The notes beneath the pieces were generated by a model, which was given only the letters and a program-made list of their open reading frames with translations, searched no databases and was not told the origin of the DNA. A program made the position numbers and the translations under genes. From Eudorina sp. 2006-703-Eu-15 (lineage: Eukaryota > Chlorophyta > Chlorophyceae > Chlamydomonadales > Volvocaceae), in assembly GCA_003117195.1 (NCBI GenBank), contig BDSI01000061.1, forward strand, positions 673,255 to 737,254: DNA of 64,000 bases, given 5' to 3'. Shown piece by piece: positions 10,928 through 23,447 of this stretch (position 1 is the stretch's first letter; each line of letters starts with the position of its first letter).

Positions 10928-13900
10928 TCACTCCCACCGGCAGGCCCACGTATCCCTCCGCGAATACAGACCGCTGCCGTCACAACCTTTCCGAGCCCCC
11001 GCATCGGTGGCCGTACCGCTCGAAATGGGCGATGCCATGCGGCGCGCGGCCTCCAGCTCCTCCACACCGTTCGCGGAAGCGACGCGTGGCAGAGACATGT
11101 TCGCGAGGGTCTCCTGAACCGAGGCGACGTTCACCTCCGGCGACAGGTTCACGCCGGGGGAGAGCGGGGTGTGCACCGGGCTGGGCGTGCTCGCGAGCTG
11201 CGACATCGCCATGGGGCTCCGCGCTCCCGCAGCGGCCCCAGCCGGGTGTCCGGCGTGGCCGCTGTGATGCGAGTGGTGCGACGCCGATCCGGGGCCGTTG
11301 TTCCGCACGCCGAGTTGCTCGGCGTACATCACCTTCAGCCGCTGGTTCGAGTGCGGCGGGAACTCAATGCCGTTCAGCTGCGCTATGGCGGTCGCTGCTG
11401 CCTCCGGGGTCGAGTAGTTCACAAAGCAGAAGCCCTATAGGGGCAATGCGCAATTAGACAATCATGCAGCTCGTTCTCGTGCCGGGTCGTGGTCCAAGGA
11501 CAACAGAATTGGAGACAACAGTGGGCACAGGCCACTCAAATCATTTAGGCAAGACCAGGGGGCGTCGGCAAGGAGCACGACGGCAATGCAGACAGACGCC
11601 AATGTCAAATCTACTGTCAGCAACGAACTGACCTTCGACCTTCCAGTCGCTGGATCCTTTTTCAGATCACAGTACTCCATGCCATTGAACTTGCGGAAGA
11701 GACGCGCCAGCACATCCTGAGTGACGCTCTGCAATGGCGCGGATCATAGCAATAGTTACGCCAGAACGCCATTACTGCTTAATAGATGCAACATTAGGTT
11801 CTCGTCCTCGACCGGACTTTCTTTGCTACAGTTGCACGATCTTGGATGTTGCCGACTGCCCCACAGCGTGGGGGGGAAGGGATCGACCCTTACCGACTCG
11901 CTGCCTGAAGCCCTCCCCACGTCAGCTTCCAGACCGTGCTGAGCCTATCCGCTCACGCACCTTGTGCACAACCACGAACAGGCGCTGCTTGCTGAGCGTT
12001 GGAGAGTCGTGGGGTGTCACTGCAAGGCAGGCAGGAGGCAAACGCAGGGATGATTGGGTCCAAAACATGAGAGGCAGAAGCTTCCTTCAATATCCAAGAG
12101 GTGCGGTACACAGGGCTTCACAGCGGCACCGCACATCGCGGGCCCGTGCCCACGGCGGCATCCGTTAACTCACCGTTGGCGCTGTTGGTGTGCAGACTGC
12201 CGAGTCCCATGTTGAAGTTCAGCGCGCCCACCTGCATGCATCCAGAGCATTGCGAGGATACACAGCAGTACACCTCAACGCCGTGCCACACCGTACCATA
12301 TGAGCGCTTCACATCCCGTGTTCACGCATGTCTGCTAGACAAAGTCAGTGAACATCTTTGCCCAGCTACATAATCACAGCAACTTGTTGATGGCTTGGCC
12401 GACATCAAGAAGCCACCACCAGCCCAGGGAATGTCGCACCCAATCCACTGTTTCACTGCGCTCTATCAGCCCACCTGCGCCGACAGGTGTGACTGCATGT
12501 TGGCCAGGTTGGCAGCGTCTCCGAGATGGTTGAAGCCGCTCAGTCCACCTAAGCCGCCGAGGCCCGAGATCGTGGTGTAGTCCGTAACACCAATCGGCGA
12601 AGGGGACAGCGCTACGAGAAGTAGGCGGTGCATGAAGAACATATGCCACACTTACGACTTGACAGGACGCCGCACGGAGTCCTGGCTCAAGTCACATGTG
12701 CATATGACTACCTAGCTCTGTGATACTCTCCCTATGTCAGTGACAACTACAAGCCGTTCTAAGCAACGACAACCCTCACCCACGCAGGAGGAACAGATGC
12801 TGTTTTGCTGTGCTGACGATTTCGTTCCTTGCTGACGCCGCTGCGGATTGATGTAGATTTCATACTCCTCGATACTGTGTCGAGGGTGGATAGCATGATC
12901 CTATGCGTACATCTGTGCATGCTCCGTGCATGAGCGAACGCAAGCTTGCCGCTGGCTGTGAACATTTATGTTTCATAGGACACGGGTGTATCGAAGCCAC
13001 TGACCCGCTGCGTCGTTGAACCCAGTCAGCCCAGGTCGCGCACCATGGCCCATGGGCAGGTCGAGTGGCATGTGGCTAGCGTCCGGTGGGAGGTGGTGGT
13101 TGATGCCGTAGTCCAGCTTGGTGGTTTGCTGTGGAGCGAAAAACGGGAAATGCATACATACGGGCCGACCCGCATGTCGGTAACGCTGAACCAAACATCA
13201 ATCCGGGATGTGGGCATCGTCGGGCAGCGACTTGGGCTGACCGGCCGACATACTGTCGAGAGCGTCGCACCGAAGCGCTGAGCAGGGATGCAACTCCAGA
13301 GCAACAAATGCAACCCCAAACAACAACAGTAGCTGCAGTACAGTCAACGTGCAGGTCAAAGCAACCGTGTTGCAACCCAAACAAACGCAGCATTACGGAT
13401 TTGCATTGCATCGTAATGATACCAATGTCCTCGACACACCTCACCTGGGTCAGGGGGGAGAACATGTCCGACGGCGAGCCATCGCTGCGGCCGCGTTTGG
13501 TCTTCGGCTCTGCCAGCATGCACTTGACCTTGTATGGGCCCACCTAAACACGTGGGCAAATGAATCGACACGCCGTGATATTCGGGTCTGCAGCTTTGAC
13601 ACCAGCACGTCGGTGTCGACGATGTCATCGGGCAAGCGGGGGTGTCCCAGGCACAGCCTCAAGAGCGCGTCGAGACGACTGAGCCACAACGACGTGGTCC
13701 TACCGTGCCGCGGGACGCGACGTCTTCCAGCGCACGCAGCGCAAAAGACGCCTTTGTGTACTTGCAGAACACAACACCCTTGCTGGCGACCAGATCCGTC
13801 TTGCAGTACTCGAGACCCTCGTAGTTTGCCATCGCGTCCTGCGCACACAAGATCCGACGTGCCGTGTCGTTTCGGGTTTTGAAACGCGTGTGCGCCCGTC

Positions 13901-14915
13901 CAACTGTAACACCCGCGTGCTCGCTCACATTGATATGCTGCGGGTCCGCCTGCTTCGGCACCACAATGAAGAGGCGTGAGCGCGGTGGAATGTTGTCTGG
14001 GTCCGAGCTGATTTCCTGCTCAGCCGGTCTCGGCGGATGCATCCCCCTGCAGTTGGAAGACGTGATAAGCACAAGCAAGAGACTTGTTAAGTGCAGCCAA
14101 CTTACACTATCGCTGATGTTTCAGCATAGGTATCAATGAATCGAGAAAAACCGCTCCAACGCAACACAGGCAACGATCGTTGGCGGCGGCGTACAATTCT
14201 ATCGCGTCACAGACGCGATGTCTGATGTGGAGTATAAGTTACTACGCTGATGTAGCACATCATCTGCAAGCGTTCTCGAATCGCTAAGAATTCGTTGGGC
14301 TGTGCGTTCACACCTGGACGTGTTCGGGGCCTCGGCGAGGAGGACCTTGAGCTTCGGACCGCGGCCGTTGTTCAGCACCGCACCGTTCAGGTTCTCCATT
14401 GCGAGAGCAGCAGAAGAAGCCTTGTCAAACTTCACATAGGCCACTGTAGCGGGAGGGCGCGGGCGCGGCTCGTCATGATCAGTACCGGCTACTTTTGGAC
14501 CTCGGTGCTCGTGCCTGGATGCGCCAAAAAGCGATGTGTGTGTTGTAGAAGCAAGAGACGATAACAAAGTTTGCTAGACCATGGACGCGTGCGCCTCCAA
14601 ACCCGTCTTGGTGCCAGAAACGACGATCAGCAAGCGACAGGGCAGCTCCGCGGCTACGCGCGGACAGCCGACCATCAACCAACCCAAAGTATTTCACTGA
14701 CCTCCTTTCTCGCGAATGACCTTAACATTCTGAACGTTGCCATACGGCCGGAAGGCTCCTTGTAGCGTCTCAGCCTGCAATGGGCAAACAGCGCGTCGTC
14801 TGCGAACCGGCCCATCCTCATCAGCTCCAGAGCGCCGGTGCCAGCCCACCTCCACATTCTTGCCGCAAACAATAAACAGGCGGCTCCCTGCGGGCGCATC
14901 GACGGCTTGCTCCAT
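10928..14915 (-). CDS. RNA-binding protein with three RRM domains, RBM45-like
   Basis: Twelve phase-consistent exons, 533 residues: 14915-14850, 14774-14702, 14443-14314, 14046-13929, 13838-13704, 13543-13445, 13128-13005, 12611-12475, 12231-12174, 12019-11961, 11728-11633, 11434-10928. RRM1 starts with RLFIVCGK (12-19) and has VAYVKFDKASSAALAMENLN. RRM2 starts with RLFIVVPK (114-121) and has ASKGVVFCKYTKASFAL. A Gly/His/Leu-rich linker follows. RRM3 starts with RLFVVVHK (326-333), with KGFCFVNY as RNP1. The C-terminal ~110 residues are Ser/Pro/His/Ala-rich and probably disordered. RNP2 motifs are good in all three domains. The spacing of two close N-terminal RRMs and a distant third is that of RBM45 and relatives, which bind single-stranded RNA; this assignment is by pattern only. 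The ATG sits in a good ACCATGG context, but the frame stays open upstream to an acceptor at about 14952, so an extra 5' exon is possible. Confidence 0.85.
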
Positions 14916-16140
14916 GGTGCTAGTGTGCAGCTCCGGCCCCCACGGGCACGGCTGAAAAATAGTTGTCAGCCGTCTAGAATGTCATCCGAAAGACCGTATT
15001 GCGCAGAAGAAGCTGAACTGCTTCACGGATGCAATCAGACGGCGGGGAGCCTTTTTACACAGCGACGGAATGATGCCGTACAATGAGTCCTCCCCGCACG
15101 ACAACAACCTTCGCTGACATTATGTGATCCAACATAACCATACGGCATTCTTTTGGGCTGCTTCACTGTGGCTCGAGGCCCAGTCGGGGCGGCGCATTGC
15201 GCGGAGGTGACAGCCGCAAAGCTTCTTACACTTTTCGTTGCTAACGCACATGATGCATCTAACTTGAGGGACCATAATGCTGGTACCTTCATGCATTGTC
15301 GAAAGAAGCTTGCTGACACTCCATCCCGTTAGCATCTCTGCGCCTTTGCGTGTGATCCGAACTGCTTTGTGAGGTGATGTTTATGAAATATCGCGTGAGG
15401 CGTGAAGGAAGTGGCGAAAAGTTTGTGCCATGCAACTCGGCGGATTTCCGGGGTACTATGCCAGTACGCGCGTTTTCCAGATTGGCGCCTTCAAAGTACC
15501 CAGTTCCATAGGTGATTTATCCTTATGACGCTAGTTTTGGGGCGATGGTGCGTTACCATCGTTTCTGTAGTGTACCTTTTCGATGGGGCCGCAATGCAAA
15601 GTTATTTTTGGAGAACAGTGCCTGTGAGAAAAGGAACGCCATAATATGTGAATAATAAAATTAACCCTGCGCTGCAGCTGACGAGTCATGGTCTCTACAA
15701 CTCTGTCCCTCCGTTGCTGCCTGCGGTACAGCAGGCATTATATTTTACAAATTGTCAACAATATTACTTGAAACCTAGTTTTCCTGGATTTCGGGCCCAA
15801 TTGCGGGGATATCCAAGGCCGTATTGCTCAAATAAGCACCATTCAGTTGCAATTATCTGCAAAACAACGTCTCATGTGTCATAATTAAGAACATTCAGAC
15901 GCTGAGGCATTCCACGGGCTCCCGGGGTGTTTACTCTGTGTGCAGATAGGCGCTGCAACCTTTCCGACGATACCACTGTCGCCGCTGGAGTGTTTGACTT
16001 CTTTGTCTTAGACAAAGAGGCTTGGTTGAGGAGCTGGACCGGTGATATACCGCAGTGTGCCTTTTGCCATGGCCTCAACTAGGCTGCCCTAATTTTCATG
16101 GGAACTGAATATCTGCATTGTTTCAATTCCTTAGACCAAT
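14916..16140. promoter_or_regulatory. Divergent promoter spacer between the RRM and armadillo genes
   Basis: 1.2 kb, AT-richer, between two start codons that point away from each other, so it should hold both promoters. An acceptor-like TTTTTCAG at about 14952 on the minus strand allows a 5' exon of the RRM gene here. No specific promoter motif is claimed. Confidence 0.55.
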
Positions 16141-19100
16141 ATGTCAAAGACGCCGCCGAAAGGCAAAGGCTCGAAAAAGGACCGGGGCCCGCTCTTGGCA
16201 GCGCATGCGGAGGCCCTTCGAACAGGGCTGGGCACGGTAGGCGCTTTCGTGAGCGAGTCAGCTTTGAGCTAGCTAACCCACGTCGTAACGGCCAGCGCTA
16301 TCGCAACGTAACGTTTTTCATTGCAGGCGCCCGATGGCCAGGTCGTCAAGGGCAAGCTCACGGCGGCCCTGAACATCTGGAGCATGATGCTCGGTGGTGA
16401 AGATGAGGTGAGCGTTGCTCATCGCCCTGCGGCACCGCCGGTGCTACCTGGGTTGCTGCCTGGCGCGGGGCGCGCCCAGCACCGCCAGCCCCATACCCCC
16501 CTCCCCCCGCGACGACGGGCCGCGTCTCCCTCTCGTCAAGCCCCCTCCTCCCCCTGCCGGTCCTTGCCTGTCACGCGCCTGCGGAAGCGGTGCATGCGAC
16601 GCGGCGGCGGCTTCCCCTCCCCCCACCAGCGCACCCGCACCGGGGCGCGCTGCCGGGCCGCCGGACTGCGGCCCGGCCCTTCCCCCCTTCCCCCCGGGAC
16701 CGCATCCCGCCCCTCCCCAGCGCGGGGGGCCACCGGCCTCCGGCGGACTCCGTCGACGCGACCGCCAACCCTCGCGGCTTCGCTGTCCGTCTTACTCGAC
16801 ACAGGGGGGGGGGCCCTCCTGGCCTCCGCGCCACGCCACGGCGGGACCCCCGCCATCCCCACCCCGCGCTACCCACCCCTAAACCCTGCCCCATGCACAC
16901 GCCCCCAGCCCCCATACACACGGCACCCCAACCGGCCGCCCGGCCCCACCCCAACCCATCCCATCCCATCCCATGCCCGGGCGGTTGCTGGGGTGGAAGC
17001 CTGGGTTGTGGGGACACTGCGAGATGGTAGACATTTGCGAATTGCGCGGACGCTGGGGATGGGTTCAATAGTGGAGAAAAAACAAACCCTGGAAAGGGGT
17101 ATAAGGGGGAATAGGGACCTCTCGCGCACAAGCCCCCACAGGCCCTGACGGGGAGGGGGGTTGGGGGGGTCGTTGGCGCAGGAAAGGGGGGCTTGCGAGT
17201 AGGTCTTGAGTGGCTTGGGGCGGGCGGGCGGGGGAGGGACGCGCATCGATTTGGGTCGTCCTGCGCGGCGGTTGGCGGCCGTTGGCGGTTGGGAGCTCCT
17301 GGGAGGGCTCGGGGGGGAGCTGTGCCTGTGTCGTCTTCTTCGGAGAGTGGGGTGCAAGGGGGGGGGGAAGAGTGCAGGCGGGCGTGTGGGGGTACAGGTA
17401 ATTACAGAGGGGAGGAGGGGGAGGTGGGGGACGGGGACTTCGGAGTCGGGTTGCTGCGTGAGGAGGGAGAGTGAAGCAGCAGCAACCCAAACCGACCGAC
17501 CCACATGCGGGAGTGAACCGGGGGAGCGCACCAACGCTCGAACCGCTGGGCCACCAAACCCGCTGCGGGGGGCGGGGTCGCCGCCGGCATTTTCGCCGCT
17601 AGGCCTCCCCCCCCCCACCACCACCACATACACATACACACGCTCCAACCCCTTCCTTCATGTGGGTTCTTCTCTTTGCATGCGGTTTACATGTCGTACC
17701 TACGCCGGGCGCGGCGCGTCTCCATTTTCGCCGCCCTGTTTTCCCCCATTTCTCATGTCCCTACCCCTTCCCCATTTGCCTTTCCCCTCTTCCCCCCCCC
17801 CGCGGCCGCAACCCCCCTTCCCTCCCAAATATGTCTACCAATATCCTATACCCCTCCCCCCTCTTGCCTTTCCTTCCCCCCCCCTTCCCGTGGCCGCAAC
17901 CCCTCTCCCCCTCCCCCCCCTCCCTCGCAACCCCCCTCCCAGCGCGAGGAGGTGTTCAAGGCGGGTATCTGCCCGCTGCTGCACGTGCTGCTGGAGCGCG
18001 GGGACGTGGAGGAGAGGCACGCCGCCATGGGCTGCCTGTCCGTGCTGGCGCAGAGCGACAAACACGTGGCGGAGGTGGTCACCAACAGGGTGGGTGGCTA
18101 GGGTGGGATGGGGGGTGGGGGGTGGGGGTGGGTGGTGCGGGGTGTATGGTGGTGCGGGGTGGGTTAGGGGGGTGCGGGGTGGGGGGTTGGTGACCAAACG
18201 GGTGGGTGGGTGGATGTGGGTGAGGTGGAGGGTCGGGGGGGAGGTGGGGGGGGTTGGGGTGAGGGGGTTTGAACAGGAAATTGGTAGACATATTTAAACT
18301 GCGCTGCTGGGTGGGTATGTGTGGGGTGGGTGGGGGGGTGGATGTGGGCATGGCCCATTTCCAAAGAGGCAACGGACTGCGCGGGCTGCGCGGATATGGA
18401 GACAGGCCCGGAGCCGTGCGCGAAAGCACGCACCCGCACCCGCGGCTCAGTTTTCTCTTACACACGCCCCCGCAGGTTATCGCCACGGCCGCGGCGCTGC
18501 TGCTGTACGACCATGCTCGCGGCAAGCTGCCATCCGTACAGCTATTGCGGCTGTGCGCCGGCAAGCAGGAGTTCTCGGGCCGGGTGGGTGCTGCGTGGCC
18601 CCGCTCGGGACTCGGGACGCGACGCGTGTTGTGTGTTGTGTGTTGCGGTCGCAGGCAGGGGAGGCGTGTGTGTTTAGAATTGCAACCCGCCCGCCCGCCC
18701 GATCCCAGGTGGGGCAGGCGTGTGTGTGAGAGACGTGCGACGGGCATGTAGCAGCGCCCCACAGTCGCCCGATTGCGTGTAATGTGCACCCAACGCCCGA
18801 CCCGCGCAAAATGAAAGAGAAAGAGGCGGCTGTGTCGGAAGAACGCGGTCGATTTGGCGCGCTGTCGATCCAATTTGGCGCGCTTTCGGGCGCGCGCGCG
18901 CGCGCGCGGGGAAGGCGACCAGCTGGTGCGGGTCAGCTGCCCTGGCCGAGTGCGTGAGCTGAGCTGGCGGCAGAGCCGCGGGAAAGGACCAGAGCCGCGG
19001 GAAAGGAACAAACCCGAAAACCCAAACTCTCCTCCCTCCCCTCTCCTCCCTCCCTTCCCCCCACATGGCGGGCTCAACACCATGCCGCACCCGACCGGTG

Positions 19101-22100
19101 TGTCAACCCCCCCCCACCGGACCTTGCCTCTGGCAGTCAGCTCGGCTACTCGTTGCCCACCAAGTCCCATCCTGCACCCCGGGTCTTCCCCCCCCCCGCC
19201 CCGCCGCCGCCTCGCTCCTGCCCGTTTTCCTATACCAACCCGCGCTCCCGGCCTCCCCCGCCCCCCCCCCCCGCCCCCATCCCCCGCGCCCCCCCGCCCC
19301 CCCCCCGCCCCCCCCCCCGCCTCCCCCCCGCCCCCGCCCCGATCCCGACCTTGCAGGTGGCGGATGTGGCCCTGCCGGCCCTGGTGGAGGTGCTCAAGAG
19401 CGACGGGCTGCCGGGCTGGGGCCAGATGCGCCAGGTGCGTGTGGGGGTTGGGGGTGTGGGGGGGAATGGCGGGCTGGATAGGTGGGGGGGATGGAAGGAG
19501 CGTCCAAGCGGGGTGTAGTCCGGCGGGGTTGGGTCCGTGGTTTGGGTCGGGCGGGTCTCTCCTCTAAACACACACGCACACGCACACACACACACACACA
19601 CGCACACACACACACACGGACCCTCACCGCGAACGCAACGACGCCACCCCTCACCCACCACACGCGGCTCCGGTCCCCCATACACACACGCGGCAGCGTT
19701 GCTTCTCATGCGCGCACCCTCACACACCCCGCCGGGCTGGGTGTGTCTGGGCTGTTTCATTGTAAACCCACGCCAGGCCCAGACCCACGCCGCGCACGCG
19801 CTCAAGCTGCTGCTGGAGAACGTGGAGGGCGAGGCGCCGGAGGTGCGCCAGGCGCGGCGCGCCACCGTGCTGCAGCTGGGGGCGGTGGCGCCGCTGGCCG
19901 CCATGGTGGCGTCCGCGCCCCGCCTGCCGCCGCCCGCGCTCATGCCGGCGCCGCCGCCGGTCATGACCAAGAAGAAGGGCCGCGAGTCGCGCAAGCAGAG
20001 CAGCAAGTCCGCGGAGGTACGGGGCGGGGGGGGGTATAGGAAATTGGTGGACATGTTTGGTGCGGGAGGGGGGACGGGGCGGGGGGAGGGGTGCGGGGCG
20101 GGGGTGCGGGCTGTTTTGGAAACGGCCCGGGGGGCGGGTACGGGTGTGGGTGCGGGTTGATATTATATGAGCAGGAAATTTATCCTGGACCGCCAGCCCC
20201 GCGGCGCGATCTTGTGGTGGTGGGGGGGGTTGGTGTGTGTGTGGTGGGGGGGGGGGTGATTGTGTGCAAGCTCGGGATGGGTGGGTCGGGGGGTGGGGAG
20301 GCAGGGTGGAGGGTGGGCGTGTTGGGAAGGCAGGGGGCTGGGGCGGGCGATGCGCGCGAGAAGGGGGGGAGGCGCGATAGGCGAGAGGGGGGGAGGGAGG
20401 GCCGGTCTTTTGCGGTTCAGCTGTCGTTATTGACCAAGGCGGGGGGTGGGGGGACGCAAGGCGGACGAGGAGATAGGGGAGCGGGCGGGCCCGGGCCCGG
20501 CTGGAGGTGCCCGGGCCAGAGGTCCAACGGCGGATGGGTCCAGCAGCCCGGAGTGGAAGAGTGGAAGAAGCAAAGGGCCGCCGGCAGCAAGGAACGATCT
20601 CGGCCCACCACCATCACACACCAACCCGCTGCAATCCGCCTGCCCCGACAGCCTAGACCCGGCCTGCCCTCTCGGGCCCTACCTCAACCCCACCTCGACC
20701 CCACCTCACCCGCGCCTAAGGCCTCCCGCGGCCCAGCCCAGTCCAACTGCCGACCCTTCCGTGGCCCCGCCCCCGGACCCTGCACCCCGCACCCGCACCC
20801 GCTCCACTCCGTCCCGCCTCAAACCCGCCCCCACCCGCCCCGCCCTCACCCGCCCCGCCCTCCACCCCCTCCGCCCTCACCCGCCGCCGCCGCAGACCCC
20901 CCTCGGCTCCCGCGACGCCGCCGCCACAGTGGCGGCCGCCTGCCTGCGCTACCTGTGCCTGGTCCCGGAGTTCGTGGGGGAGATCATGCGTGAGTGGAAG
21001 GGGGGGAGGGAGGGGAGGGAGGGGAGGGGAGGGGAGCGAAGGAGGGGAGGGGAGGGGAGCGAATGAGGGGTGGAAAAAGTAGACATATTCCTCCCCCCGC
21101 CCGCGCTCACCCTCACCCGCCCACCCGTCCTCGCTCGCCCTTCCCCTCCCCCCGCCCGCCCACCTGAACCCAAACCCTAAACCCTGAACCCCCCTCAGGC
21201 ACCAGCACGCTGCCCGGCATCGTGGCCGCGCTGAAGACGTGCGGCGAGGAGCAGGCGGCCTTCCTGACGGGCATGTTGTGGGAGACGACCGCGGAGCCGC
21301 ACGTCGCGGAGGCGGCGGTGGCGGCGGGCGCGGTGGCGGTGCTGCTGCACGTCGTCTCGAAGAACCTGGCGGGCTGTAGGATCGGTGAGGGGGCCGGGGG
21401 ACAGGGAGGGACAGGGAGGGGATATGGGAAAATAGTAGGCACGCGCCGCACTCACGGCATTCCAGCTCGCGGCTCAGCCCCCTTGGGCACACACACGGCC
21501 TTGGTGTGGTTCGGGCGGGTCTCCCCGCCAAACGCACGCGGCCTCACGGTCCCGCCCAACTCCCCGTTCTTCCCCGCACTTCTAGGTGTGTACGGCTTCG
21601 TTTCTGGGTTGGGTTATTATTAACGATGTTACAGCGGACCCCGCGGGGTCATCGGTGACCTTCCTCACCATGCACACATGTCATTTTTTCTTTTTGAAAC
21701 CCCGTCCCCCTCACCCCCATGTTTGTCAGTAAAGACAGCGAAACCGCAAAAGGGCAACCCCCCCTCAACAACCCCCTTCCCCCCCGCACGCCGTGGCGCC
21801 GCGGGCCCCTGCAGGCAAGCCCCGCAAAGCCGCTGCCGCGAAGTCGAGTGACAAGAAGGACGGCAGGAGCAGCCGGACCGCCTCGCCCGGCAGGAAGGAC
21901 GGCAAGGACGGCAAGGAGGGAGGAAAGAGCGGCCGCAGCGGCAAAGGTACGGCCCCCCCTGCACGGCACACCCTGCCCGGGAAGATCCGGCATCATGGGT
22001 CGGCACTGCTCAGAGCCTCAGACAGATCCGGCACCGCTTGCTTGCATTGCTGGCCAGGCCCTCACCTGGCTCACCTGGGCTGCTGCCGTGGCTGCTGCTA

Positions 22101-23447
22101 CAGCGGCTGCTGCTACAGCGGCTGCTGCTACAGCGGCTGCTGCTGCAGTAGCGGCGACGACGGCATCGCGTCGTTCCCTGCACGCTGCCTCGTGACAACC
22201 TTTCTTCTTGACAGCCTGCCTTGACAACCTATTAACCACACACATGATTTCCTCTCTGCTGAACACACACGGGGTTTCCTTCGCTACCAAACCCTCAGGG
22301 AAGGGCGGTTCCGGGGCGGCCAGTGAGGTGATCAACTTTGCGGACGCGGCGGTGTGCAACGCCACGGGTGCACTGCAGCACCTCACCTTCATTGACGATG
22401 CCAAGCACCAGGTGGGGTGGGGTGAGGTGTTGCGGCCCGCTGCTGCCGGGGGCGGGAGGGGTGGGTGAAGTGGTGGCGACTTTGAAGCCAGCCATGTCTA
22501 CCAATTTCCTATACCCCGCCCCCCTCTCCGCCCCCCGACCCCGCTTACCGCCGCCCGCCCCGCTCTCTCCCACCCGGCCCTCTCCCCGCCCCTGACCCGC
22601 TCGCCCAGGTGGCCCTCCACGGCGGTGTCCCCATCCTGAGCGCCGCCCTGAAGGTGTCCAACCCGCAGACGTACGAGAACTCCAGCGGGGCGCTGTGGAA
22701 CGTGGGGCTGGACGTGCGCAACAGCCTGATGCTCGCGGTAGGGGGAGGGGGTGCGGGAGTTGCGGGGGTTTGCGGGGAGGAGGGGTGTAGGAAGTGGGTA
22801 GACCATTCATACTGCGCTGCTGCCTGAGCAGGGGGGAAGGGGGGGGCGGCGGGGGGTTGCGGGGGGCAGGAGGTCGGAGGTGGGGTGTTGAGGAAGTGGA
22901 TTCCAGGAGGATCCGCCCTCCTGCAATTGACTGTATTACCGTCCCATGGGTCGGGCGGCGTCCCCACCGGCTGGCTGCCGTACCATGCCGACGCATTGGC
23001 CGGCACCGTGCTCAACTCCAGCCACTCGGAAGCACCGCAGCCCGCCCCGCCCCGCCCCGCATCTTCCCCGGCCCCCAGTGCAATCGAGCCGGGGGCGGGG
23101 CCGTTTCGCACCCCTACCTGCCCTGCCCCATTTCCTGTTGGATACCCGCCTGTCCCCTGCCCGTCTGCGCCCTGTCCGTCTGGCCCCTGTCCCCTGTCCC
23201 CCTGTCATGTCCCCCTGTCCCCTGTCCCCTCCCATTGACCCATTCTGTCCTGTGCCTCCAGGCCGCCGGCGCCCCCGCCTTCCTGGCCCGACCCGTCCCA
23301 GAGACCTGGCTCACCCGTGGCGCGGAGCTGGCCGGGGACAGCGACAGCGACGGCGGCGGCGGGGGCACGGAGACGGACCGCAGTTCCCCCGAGCGCGGCG
23401 CGGGGCTGGGGGAGGTGCGGGACCGGGTCTTCCTCACGCAGCAGTAG
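16141..23447 (+). CDS. Armadillo/HEAT-type repeat protein
   Basis: Twelve exons, 529 residues: 16141-16236, 16327-16407, 17943-18089, 18476-18583, 19357-19434, 19777-20016, 20896-20989, 21199-21384, 21815-21946, 22299-22411, 22609-22737, 23262-23447 (TAG). All donors are GT, all acceptors AG, and the phases close. The start is an ATG followed by a Lys-rich stretch (PPKGKGSKK). The body is made of short alpha-helical repeats, for example GICPLLHVLLERG with RHAAMGCLSVLAQSD, LPALVEVLKSDG, and a last repeat with YENSSGALWNVGL that is typical of ARM helices. Two basic low-complexity insertions interrupt the solenoid, around residues 236-250 and 344-390 (Lys/Gly/Ser/Asp). The tail is acidic then polar. 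ARM proteins are scaffolds for protein binding; no partner can be named. Head-to-head with the RRM gene across a 1.2-kb spacer. Confidence 0.86.
17505..17568 (-). other. tRNA-derived (SINE-like) fragment in intron 2 of the armadillo gene
   Basis: On the minus strand a box A-like TGGCCCAGCGG is followed 23 nt later by a box B-like GGTTCACTCCC. GCGGG at the 5' end can pair with CCCGC at the 3' end. No full cloverleaf forms. Confidence 0.3.
17829..17854 (+). repeat. Intron-end repeat, acceptor-side copy (armadillo gene intron 2)
   Basis: ATATGTCTACCAATATCCTA followed by a C-rich run, 88 nt before the acceptor at 17942. A weaker copy in opposite orientation is in the same intron near 17028 (GATGGTAGACATTTGCG). 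Confidence 0.7.
18274..18309 (+). repeat. Intron-end repeat, donor-side copy (armadillo gene intron 3)
   Basis: CAGGAAATTGGTAGACATAT then TTAAACTGCGCTGCTGG, 185 nt after the donor, following a G-rich run. Confidence 0.8.
20033..20058 (+). repeat. Intron-end repeat, donor-side copy (armadillo gene intron 6)
   Basis: GGTATAGGAAATTGGTGGAC, only 17 nt after the donor at 20017. Confidence 0.75.
21622..21660 (-). repeat. Solo end of the GTTACAGC family in an intron of the armadillo gene
   Basis: GATGTTACAGCGGACCCCGC followed by GGGGTCATCGGTGACC, inside the intron 21385-21814, in reverse orientation relative to 32009 and 47558. A truncated insertion in a gene. Confidence 0.7.
22080..22147 (+). repeat. 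15-bp minisatellite
   Basis: GCTGCTGCTACAGCG repeated about four times inside the intron 21947-22298 of the armadillo gene. Confidence 0.88.
22494..22520 (+). repeat. Intron-end repeat, acceptor-side copy (armadillo gene intron 10)
   Basis: ATGTCTACCAATTTCCTATA followed by a C-rich tract, 88 nt before the acceptor at 22608. Confidence 0.8.
22785..22830 (+). repeat. Intron-end repeat, donor-side copy (armadillo gene intron 11)
   Basis: GTGTAGGAAGTGGGTAGACC then CATACTGCGCTGCTGCCTGA, 47 nt after the donor. Confidence 0.75.
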
